Assembly (NCBI RefSeq): GCF_000003815.2
Contig: NC_049988.1
Coordinates: forward strand, 8,281,763-8,345,762
Direction: 5' to 3'
DNA length: 64,000 nt
Source: Branchiostoma floridae
Taxonomy: Eukaryota; Chordata; Leptocardii; Amphioxiformes; Branchiostomatidae
The position numbers and the translations under genes were made by a program. Under the pieces are notes generated by a model. It worked only from the letters and a program-made list of their open reading frames with translations, did no database searches and had not been told where the DNA came from. This document shows positions 1-11,500 of this stretch, one piece after another. Position 1 is the stretch's first letter. The number at the start of each line of letters is the position of its first letter.

Positions 1-2288
1 CGGGCCATTTCGACGTTTTAAATGTGGCGTTAAAACCGGTAACTCGGTTGCAAAGTTGTCAAAACTGCATTTTAACAAACTTTTGCTCCGAAAGAAGCTA
101 CCGCTTTTGACAGAAGCTAACGAAAAGACAGTCAGTTTTACGAAAGGCCTTTCGGTACAAAGTGCTGGTAAGAAGTGCCCGTGCACACTTCTAATAGGTC
201 TAGCGGGGCCCGGGCACATGTGCACCGGAGTGTGACGATATTTTCTCTCGGGTTTCTCTCGACCTGACGGCATAAAAACACCAATTCTTTACCACAGTGT
301 TTCCTGTAAACATCCCGGGCGTTCAGAGAGAGAGGGTTGGTACTATACGGCCGGTGCCTGATTACTCAAACGCTGTTTAGTAAATTCTCCTCCGCTTTTC
401 ACGTCTGCTATGATTGATTGTACAAGCTAATTATGATCGCGAAACATGTACATGTGATTCTTGCCTTCTTCATTCTTCCTCTCGTCCTGTATTCTCCTTC
501 TATCTGTATCTTTCCCTCTGTCTTTGGTTCTCTCTATTTCTTTGCTTCTTCCTTTTTGTTTTCCTGTCTGACTCGTTTACTTTCTCCTCTTTTGTCTCGC
601 ATTTTCTCTCTCTCACTCTTTCTCCCCCCCTCTCTCTCTCTCTCTCTCACTCACTCACTCTTTATTCTCTTATGGCGGAAAAGGGACTTATGACATTCCA
701 AGACTATTCATTCTTTACCTAAGGCTCCTGAGACGTCAACGTACTTAAGGTATATCTAGAGTCGCATACTGGACTACCTTTAAAACTTGTCATGGTTAAG
801 GGTACAATTACAATACACTATGACATAATGAGGGTGATCCAGTCGTGACTTCGCTTACATAACTCTAAAAACCCCAAGCATATCATATAGCTAATCCTGT
901 GTTTCTGTTATTTGTTGTTTTTAGCCACGCCTTGTTACGTTCCCGCCTAAGTGTTAATACGAGCATTACGTTCCACTAGCGGAGCGAGTAAAACCTAGAA
1001 GTGGCGACATATCTACATTGTTGATAAGATTAGTACTGTTTTAAATGTAATACTACATGTAATAGTTCTTAGTCTTTATAGTATACCATCATGGGATTTG
1101 CTGCATTTAGCCCACATGGGCAGGAACATGCGAATAAATATCAATATTGTTTCAAATGGCTAAAACCTCCGATGATTCTAACACCGCCAACTCATCCAGT
1201 AGCTCCTCCAGGCGCTCGATGGTATATTGCACCTCTAACTAAGCCACGCACCTTACGGCGTTTTGAAACAAAAATTGGATCTCTTGATTGACACATAGAC
1301 AGAAACACCCTTGCATTTGATTTAAGTCGTTTTTTTATGTGGTAAATTTGGATTGGAATTTAGATGTGGTAGTCTACAGAAAGGGATATTATGTTGGGAA
1401 TGTACACTCGACCACCTCTATTGGTAAAATATCAAGTAAACATATCATTTATGAACTAATGTCTATTTGTCTTGTTTGTGAAATGTCTTAGATGTTGTCT
1501 TTTTCAGAAATACATGCTCAGAATGTTGAAAACGAAGGCATACAAGCCTAAAAAACCGAACCCCTTTGCGAGCCTTTCGCAATTTCCCCATTCCCAATAT
1601 GACCGAAATTCGTCAATTTTGCGGTCGCTTTAGTGATTTTTACGGGACGGCCAGGAACGGTACTGCAGTTTAGGCTCTCATGGGGTTTATCGTCCGCACT
1701 TGCAAAAATGTAAATATATAAAAGACGTCAGATTTAAATCCAATTTAGACTTTCTACAACACGCCCAGAGGCCTTAACAAATATTTGGAATATCTTGTAA
1801 CACTTTTAAAAAGGAAATCTGGCAGGATAATGATTGATTTTAAGGCGTTGCGCGAGGAGCCCATGTAACACCTTTGCCGCCCGTCGAAGCGCCACCTACA
1901 TTCATGGTAAACACCACATTTTGTATGTAATGAGTATGTTAGGGATATATATGGACATAAGCTTACTTTGATTTCGAAAATCCAGTCATTAAGATTCAAG
2001 ACGGACAATATTTGAGACGTTCTACGACCAAAACAACGTCAGATATTGTCATATGTTTCTCAGATGGCCTCTGGATTCTTGTCTGTCTGGTACCGGTGGA
2101 TTTTTCTTCTCTTCAGATAACTCAGGCGCTGTGAGCTTCTAGTGGTGGTTTGTTCTCTTTGTTCTCTTTGTAGTCCTAATGTTAGTTTCTGCTAGTCTCA
2201 TACATTAAGCACTTGTCTCATTTCTTTTCAATTGTAACGTTACCGATAGTAGGAGTTTTCAGTCAACAAAAACAGCATCAAACAGAAC
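1..2288. other. No gene recognised; intergenic DNA
   Basis: I see no coding exon with flanking splice sites and no RNA gene here. A pyrimidine-rich CT tract at about 470-665 creates meaningless Phe/Ser/Leu-rich open frames. The stretch ends at the polyadenylation end of the minus-strand LDLa gene. It may hold 3' flanking sequence of that gene or introns of a gene outside the window. Confidence 0.5.
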
Positions 2289-2581
2289 TGGTGAAGCTGA
2301 TAGATAAACTTTATTGAGAAAGAATGGTTTCTACTACACTATACACAGACATACAAGCTCAGCAAACATGCCAACACACACGCACGCAAGCACACACATC
2401 CAGACACAAATCTCAGTTCTTTGTTAACAACATCGACTAAAATCAAAAACGTTTTAAAGTTTGTATATCAAAAGTCGCTGTCATGCCGTTTTCCATTCCA
2501 TAGGATCGCAAGGGGATAGACAGAATGTACACGTGATATACGAATCTGTCCGTTCAGTCCACGTCGTCTGAAGTTCGGAGT
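2289..2581 (-). other. 3' UTR and poly(A) signal of the LDLa gene
   Basis: Immediately after the TGA at 2582-2584 on the minus strand there is untranslated sequence. A canonical AATAAA reads on the minus strand at 2315-2310, about 270 bases past the stop. I infer that transcripts end near 2290; the cleavage site itself is not visible. Confidence 0.6.
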
Positions 2582-5500
2582 TCAAATCTTCGGTGCCTCA
2601 GCCTTTCGCTTCAGGTTGGCCAGGTCACGTGCCGTGTGGCTGAAGGTCTTCACCTGTGAGGCGACGCTTCGCACTTTGGAGTTGAACCACTTCCTTGCCT
2701 GCTTCTGTGCATGCGCTAGGACGGCTTTCCCGTTGGGCTGCCCCTGTGGCGCCTCCTTGCGGAGTAGTTGTTGAAGTTCAGCCTTCTTCTTTGCAGCAGC
2801 CGTCTTGAGTTCCTTGGCGCCCTGGATGGCGGACTTCTTCGCCTCGGTAGACTTCTTCGCGATGTAACTGTAGGGCCCTCCGTACATTCCATGACCTATG
2901 ATAATGATAGACACACATTTTACAGAGTAGTAATGTTAGTATCACTGTTTAAATATCGGAGGGGATGAATAGGATGTACTGAGTACATTGTCGTGCCAAG
3001 TTTCTACTTGACTCATGGATGAAAAGATCCTAACACAAATGAATACATTATTGGTAGTTAACTAGTTAGCATTCATGTAGGAATGCTGTGTGATCCATGT
3101 AAATAGTCACCCTTTGATGTAACATCTTACAATTGTCTGACGCTCTTTAAGAGTGTGTGACTCTAAATCACCATGGGTGGATGTCTTACCCATCATGTAT
3201 GGGTCTACGTTGGGCTCGGGGAATCCTCCCATTCCGGGGAATCCATCGTGTTCAGGGAATGGGTGAGGTTCTGGAAATCCGCTGTGTTCCGGGAATGGGT
3301 GAGGTTCTGGAAACCCGCTGTGTTCCGGGAATGGGTGAGGTTCTGGAAACCCGCTTTGTTCCGGGAATGGGTGAGGTTCTGGAAACCCGCCAAAGTCATC
3401 CGGCAGTGGCCCTCCGTCATGCCTGGACCCTGATAACAAAAGTACATTACATTACAATTCAAACATGTAGTGCACTGCTTAAGTCTTGAAGGAAACGAGC
3501 CACGCATCCGAGTGCACACAACAGTTCAAAAGAGACGGTTCAAAGATTTAATATGCAACTGTCAATCTAAAACGCAATGGTTTCCCTGTAATTCCCTTCT
3601 GTAAAGGAAGGCGTGCCAGTAGCTTGTGTGACGGGCACGTACGGGCACTGAAGCGTAGACTAGATAGCTAAGAGCGCTAGTTGCAGTACCCCAGTTCGCC
3701 GTAGAGTGTCTCTTTTGAACCGTGCACGGGTCCGGGACCGCTAGAAACAACCGTTAAAACGAAAGTAAAACAAAGTAAAACAGTGTGGTACCTACAATTA
3801 GAATGCTTATGCAAGCTGCAGACGTACTGATGCAGGCTATAAGATCATTAGCGGCACTGTAACTACATAGCTGAACGAATTGTCGAAGTCAACACTGAAT
3901 GCGCAGGATGTAGTACTTCAGTCAGCCGCATGGCGTCTCTTTTGAACCGTGCAATGTATGTTTGCTCTTTTTATATATCTAGTTCATATTTACCATTCAG
4001 TAGCGCCATCAGATCGGGAATCGGTAAGGATGACACGGAACCCAGGAGGGCAACAAACACAGGGACATCTACAGAAAAAATTAAAAGACGGGACACAACG
4101 GTAAATACACGGTGAAAAAGTCTTAACTGTCCAAAATATCACAACTTTGGGTAACATTACTAAAACACTTGAGTTTAGGAATTAAGGAAAAGAGTTGATA
4201 ACGTGACAAAATATTCGGTTCCTACCTGTTCCAGGTCCCAGGATATCCACCGGATTACAGAAAGTGGGATGTCCTACAGTGTACATTAAAAAAAAAACGT
4301 AAGAATTCTACAATAGCGTTTATTTGCCGCATATTCAACATTAGAGAAAATCGTATGGTGCGACACTGGATTTACCTCTGACGTTGAATACGTGTGGATA
4401 TGGCCTATACTCATCTGCTATATCATGTTAGTTGAAGTTAAACCCATAAGACTAATTGCTCATGTTATTCCGCCATTTTGAAAAAAAAATCAGTTTACAA
4501 GAAGCTGCTAGTACTGTGTTTCTTACCTCATTGACTATTTCGTGATAAGGCAATGTTTTGAGCAAATATCTTTGACAGGTACATATCTATAGCTACATGT
4601 GCTTGACTCAATGTGTCCCGGTTAAGACCAAACAGTCTGTAACGTTATCAAAGAAATAACTCTATAATCAGTGAATAATGATAAAGCAAATAAAAGCAAA
4701 ATATCACCACAATAGGCTGTACGGGATCTTAAAACTGATCGAGAAGCTGATTGATAGTTCACCTTTATCCGTTGGGTAACCTATATCTGTTGCATTTAAC
4801 ACACAGAGTATTTTGGGATATCAAGTAGACGGACGTTTATTTCAAACTGCAATATTTTAGAAGTATTGCAATTTGAAACCACATTCAGTCGGCTTGATAT
4901 CCCAGAATACCCTGTTTTGTTAAAACAACGGATATAGGTTACTCTACGGACGGGTGATGGTGAACTACCGTTAACTCACCTCCGGATCCGTCACAGAGGA
5001 ACTCGTCGCTTCCGTCACGACAATCCGGATAGTCGTCACACTCCCAGTAGTCCGGAATGCAGTATCCGTTCATGTCGTTGTCGCACAGGAATGTGCAGTT
5101 ATCCGGATAGTACACTTACATAACGGAATGAAAACAAATAGGATGTCATGACACTTACCTAAAGTTGCCATAGTCGGTTACATAGAAGATACTAGCCATT
5201 CCACACTTTCTGTGTGGTATTCTCATGTCTTTACACAAAATAAAGTATATAATCTAATGACAATCTAAGTAGACTACAAAAAGATGCCAACAATAAGACT
5301 CATCTTAGTCGCTAGTCAAACTTATAGAGTGGCCACAATGGTTACATGTACATAGAGGATACTAGTCATTCCACACTTTCTGTATAGTATTCTCATGTCT
5401 GTACACAAAGTAAAGTATATAATCTAATCACGGTTTAAAAAGACTACAAAAAGATGCCAACAATGACACACATACTAGTCACTAGTCAAACAAATATCAT

Positions 5501-8500
5501 GACTCTTATATTGAGTTCCCACAGTCGTTGTTACATAGAAGATAACAATCATTCAACACTTTCTGTATAGTACTTTCTTGTCTTCACATAAAAGTACATA
5601 ATCTTATCACAATTTCAATAGATTAAACCATATGCCAACAATGACATCTCTCGATAAGAAGAAATAGGCCTACCATCCGATGGGTAGGCGCTTGGCGGTA
5701 TCGGGTAGTGAGTGGGAAATCCTGTAGGGCCGTCTATGGTGAGAAATATAGATGCATGAAAACAATTCATCAAAGAAAACAGTTCATCTAAAGATGCTAT
5801 GATCAGTATAAGACGAATCGCCGAAGACCGTCGTCCAACTGTTTACGTTCAAGATCATTCAAATAATGTGTTTACAGAACTTAAACACGCATGTATTTTC
5901 AATGACCGTGAACTGTCGGCACTCTCAATTTTGTTACAAAATATTTCCAACATTTGAGTTTTGAACTGTAGCCATTAATATTACCTCTACCGCAATGCTG
6001 CTCGTCCGTGCCGTCGTAACAATCCGGATATCCGTCACACTGCCAGGACTCCGGAATGCAGTAGTTGAAAGCATCGTTTGCGCAGTTGAAGTTGCAATCT
6101 TCCAGATCGTAGCAAAGGAAAGAAAATACCATAATCATTCGGAGGGACAGATCTAGTGACAGAACAAACTAAAAATCGTTTCTCGTTGTTTTTTTGCACA
6201 ATAGAATATCTTTGTTATCATGTTTAATGTATATATCTTTTTAAGCTTATAAAAGTACGTTTTCATTAATTTCATGAAGCTAAGATTTGGTATCTGTATG
6301 ATGTTTGGAGAGAAGCTCACCCTGAAAAACAACAATTTACCTGGAGAAGAACAAATCCCTCGGTAGCCTGTAGATTAGACTTTTTCTTACTTCAAAGTTC
6401 CTTAAAAAGTAAAGTAATTAGCACAGATATTAGACCAGCTGTACGAACAGATCATCAAGGAGTAATGGTTAAAATAACTACACTACACGAAGGAAGAGGG
6501 CCAGGATTATGGCGCTTTAATAATAGCTTATGCCAAGACAAAAATTACAGAAACTTTCTAAAGCAGACAGTAGAATGTATCCAGAACAGATACAAAGAAG
6601 AAGACAACCGCACACTATGGGAACTTTGCAAAAAGGGCATTAAAGAAAAAACTATACAATATAGCAAACAAAAAGCGCGATTAAGGTCAAAATGTCTGCA
6701 GGCACTAGAGAAAGAACTATTAGTTCAAGAAACAAAGTTAAATAACCTTGATAGTGAAAGTATTTCAGAATATAATCAAACGAAAGAACGACTTGAGAAA
6801 TTTTACGAATACAAGGCAACAGGTGCAAGAATTAGAGCAAGGACAAGATACTACGAAGAAGGTGAAAAGTCCACAAAATTGTTCCTAAATTTGGAACGGA
6901 AAAATAACAAAAAACACACCATTACAAAGCTGATAGGGCCTAATAATCAAACGACTACAGACAATGACCAAATACTCAAACAATGTAAGGACTTCTACAA
7001 AGGATTATATACATCCAGGCAGGTGCCGGATGAAACAGTTGAGGAATTCTTAGAAAAAATTGACATTCCACTCACTCTAACACTAGAAGATATACAGATA
7101 TTAGATAAAACACCTCATGATAGAGAATTTCAAAATGCACTGTCACAAATGAAAACAGGAAAAACTCCTGGATCAGACGGATTAACAGTGGAATTCTATC
7201 ACACTTTCTGGGACATTGTAGGCCAGCTGGTGATTAATTCAATTAGCGAAGGCTTAGAAAAAGGAGAGCTATCTCTGTCACAACGAAAAGCTATCCTTAA
7301 ACTGCTATATAAGAACGGTCAAGAAAACAATATTGAAAATTGGAGACCCATTAGTTTACTTAATGTCGATTTAAAAATACTTTCCCATGTACTTGCAAAT
7401 AGATTAAAACCTCTCTTATCCAAGTTAATTAACGAAAATCAGACAGCGTACATTAAAGGGCGATGCATCACACAGAACATAAGACTACTTTTAGATGTTA
7501 TGACATACACAGAAACAGAAAACATTCCTGGTATACTTCTATTTCTTGATCTGAGAAAAGCTTTTGATTCCGTGGAATGGAATTTCTTATTTAGAGTCTT
7601 AGAAAAATACAACTTCGGATATAAGTACATCAGCTGGATAAAAACAATATATAACAAATGTAAAAGCGGAGTTATCAATAACGGCTGGATTTCTGATTTC
7701 TTTGTTTTAAGTCGAGGCGTTAGACAAGGATGCCCTTTATCCGCGATTTTATTTCTTTTTGTAACAGAAATATTAGCTTTGTATATAGATCAAAATAATG
7801 ATATATTAGGAATAAAAATAAGATCTGATAGTGACATAAAAGAAGTTAAAATATCCCAAGTGGCAGACGACACCACACTACTTTTAGGAGACGAACAATC
7901 TGTACACATAGCAATTGAATCACTTTCATATTTTAGTAAAGTTGCCGGCCCAGAACTCAACCTCAACAAAACACAAGCAATATGGGCAGGTTGTTGGAAG
8001 TTTAGGAAAAAGGAAATTCCTGGTATTTCTATCCCTCAAACAGCAATCAAATCCCTAGGCATATATTTTGGTTACGACAAAAAAGAATGCGAAGAAAAAA
8101 ACTGGAACAATAAAGTCACTAAAATAGAAAATATTCTAAACATGTGGAAAAGCAGAGCCTTAACCCTGTACGGAAAGGTAACAGTATTAAAAACCCTAAT
8201 TATGTCTCAAATAACTTATTGTGCAACTTCGCTTGTAGTTCCAGAGAATATTATTGTTAAGCTAAATAATCTATTCTACAATTTTCTATGGTCGGGGAAA
8301 AGAGATAAAATTAAAAGAACAGTCGTCATTGCAGAGTATGAAAAGGGAGGTCTAAGAATGGTAGATGTTAAATCACAAATCGAAGCTTTACAGGCTAGTA
8401 TTATTAGAAGGTTAATGGACAACACATCAGGCGATTGGAAACTTATACCACGTATGTACTTAAACAGTCTTGGGAATGACTTTCTTATTTTAAAAATGCA

Positions 8501-11500
8501 CTTTAAAAACAGTTCAGACTCTCCGTGTCTGAAACACATACCACTTTACTATAGAAAGGTAATATTAAGCTGGCACAAGGCTGGAGGGGGGAATGTATCT
8601 GAACCACTCACTCCAGAGGAAGTAAAAAATCACATTATTTGGGGTTCTAGTCATGTCATTAATCATAGGAGCAAGAAAAGGAGCACAACTTTGTACTTTA
8701 AGAATTGGATAAATTCAGGAATTATATATGTAAGAGATCTGTTGGACGAAAATAATTGTATTAACGAGAAAAACATACTCAACAAATTAAAAGATAAGAA
8801 AGATTGTTTAGTCGAAATATACAAAGTGAAAAATGCAATTCCCAGAAGTTGGATAATACTACTGAACGACATACACTGTCAATCCACTGAACAGTGTAGA
8901 CAAGAATTTGACTACAAGAAGTACACATGTAAATATCTGTATAATAAGCTAATACTAGATAAAATTGATAGCCCCCATAGCTTGGAAACATGGGCGTCCA
9001 CTTTTGACAGAAATCTGGAATCTTTTCAAATTCCGTGGATTGACAGAACAATCTACTTCACAACTGAACGAAAATTGTCAAATTTCATGTACAAACTACT
9101 ACATAGGATTCTGCCATGTAACAATAATCTCTACAAATGGAAAATAATAGACTCTCCTCTCTGCAACATTTGTAAGGTGACAGAGAATGAGAAACATATG
9201 TTCTTTAGTTGCGCCAGATTAGAAAACTTTTGGGAAAGAGTATCTAGATTTCTATATGTGATCAAGACAAATAGTAACATTAACAATTTCGAAAAATGCA
9301 TCCTTGGAATTCCGAGAAAGGTACGCAATTCAAAAGCAGGGAACCATATACTAGCTATAGCGTTGTACTCTATATTCAAATCATGGCTGTTATACAAAGA
9401 TAAGAAATGTTTCAGTAAGACAAATTGTTTTACACTATTCTATAGAAACCTGAAAAATGCCATAGTTACAGAAAGAAATTTATCAGAATCTAGAGCTGGA
9501 CAAAAATGGGGAGAGATAATCCCTTTAGTAATGTAATTATATCATTGTACAATATGTAAATACCGAATTTGTATACCTGTAAATAAAGTTCATGGATTGG
9601 ACCATGAAAAGTTAAAAAAAAAAAAAAAGTATATAATCTAATGACAATCTAAGTAGACTACAAAAAGATGCCAACAATAAGACTCATCTTAGTCGCTAGT
9701 CAAACTTATAGAGTGGCCACAATGGTTACATGTACATAGAGGATACTAGTCATTCCACACTTTCTGTATAGTATTCTCATGTCTGTACACAAAGTAAAGT
9801 ATATAATCTAATCACGGTTTAAAAAGACTACAAAAAGATGCCAACAATGACACACATACTAGTCACTAGTCAAACAAATATCATGACTCTTATATTGAGT
9901 TCCCACAGTCGTTGTTACATAGAAGATAACAATCATTCAACACTTTCTGTATAGTACTTTCTTGTCTTCACATAAAAGTACATAATCTTATCACAATTTC
10001 AATAGATTAAACCATATGCCAACAATGACATCTCTCGATAAGAAGAAATAGGCCTACCATCCGATGGGTAGGCGCTTGGCGGCTGATCGGGTAGTGAGTG
10101 GGAAATCCTGTAGGGCCGTCTATGGTGAGAAATATAGATGCATGAAAACAATTCATCAAAGAAAACAGTTCATCTAAAGATGCTATGATCAGTATAAGAC
10201 GAATCGCCGAAGACCGTCGTCCAACTGTTTACGTTCAAGATCATTCAAATAATGTGTTTACAGAACTTAAACACGCATGTATTTTCAATGACCGTGAACT
10301 GTCGGCACTCTCAATTTTGTTACAAAATATTTCCAACATTTGAGTTTTGAACTGTAGCCATTAATATTACCTCTACCGCAATGCTGCTCGTCCGTGCCGT
10401 CGTAACAATCCGGATATCCGTCACACTGCCAGGACTCCGGAATGCAGTAGTTGAAAGCATCGTTTGCGCAGTTGAAGTTGCAATCTTCCAGATCGTAGCA
10501 AAGGAAAGAAAATACCATAATCATTCGGAGGGACAGATCTAGTGACAGAACAAACTAAAAATCGTTTCTCGTTGTTTTTTTGCACAATAGAATATCTTTG
10601 TTATCATGTTTAATGTATATATCTTTTTAAGCTTATAAAAGTACGTTTTCATTAATTTCATGAAGCTAAGATTTTATGGACTGTCGGGTTTTATGGACTT
10701 GTCCGTCCAGAAGCACCGGTACACAAAATCCAGGTCCAGGTCCGGTTCAGGTCCAGAGGATCAGGTCCAGGTCCGGACCTGAACCTGGACCTGATTCATT
10801 ATGACTCATACCAATGGTCCATTTCACTACAAAGAAATCTGTTTGGTGGAGTATTAGACATAACACTGGCGTTTTAAAACACTACAACGCTAACTGCACC
10901 TGTACGATTGACTGTAAACATTGGTAGAAATTACTATAAACTCTACTCTACTTCACTCTTCCATTTTCTTCCAACTGCAAGCGGCAAAACGTATGAATGC
11001 CTGATAAAATAATATGTTAATTTTCTAATCGGTCCAACATCCGGTCCACCTAATTTTTTCAGGTCCGGTTTTTCTGGACCGGTGCAATAAGAAAAACCGG
11101 TTTTGTACCGGTACGCTGTACCGATACCCAGCCCTACTCAGGACGGTTGGAAGGGTCCTGAGCACAGAAAAGGTACTGTGTACTTAGTAATCAGTTTAAC
11201 GGACTATTTAACTTCATGCCCGGATATTCTTTTTCACATCATCCTGTGCAAAAGGACCAGAATATGAGATGTGTGTTTGTACCTGGTCCGTGATAGACGG
11301 TTTCTGGTCCACCTACGATGGGAGGGGGGTAGGTGTGGAGCATTGGTTCACCTGTGAAGAAAAGGAGAATCTTAAATGTTCTGAACGAATAACATCGAAG
11401 CGATGTCAGTACCAGCGCAAGACCGCCCCCTATGGAGAAAGGACGCCCACCGAGCTGACCAATGCAACAGTGTTGAGGGAGGATCTAAGGTTTAATTATA

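Noticed and set aside
414-722. Plus-strand ORFs rich in Leu/Phe/Ser
   Set aside because: They translate a CT-rich low-complexity tract; no splice context or homology.
3157-3519. Alternative frames across the 36-bp repeats on both strands
   Set aside because: Shadows of the phase-consistent [12 protein letters not shown] exon; only that frame joins neighbouring exons.
5242-10674. LTR retrotransposon, because a coding element lies between ~1 kb direct repeats
   Set aside because: The repeats contain host exons and introns, lack TG...CA ends and a primer-binding site, and the element has LINE endonuclease/RT and a poly(A) tail with no gag, protease or integrase.
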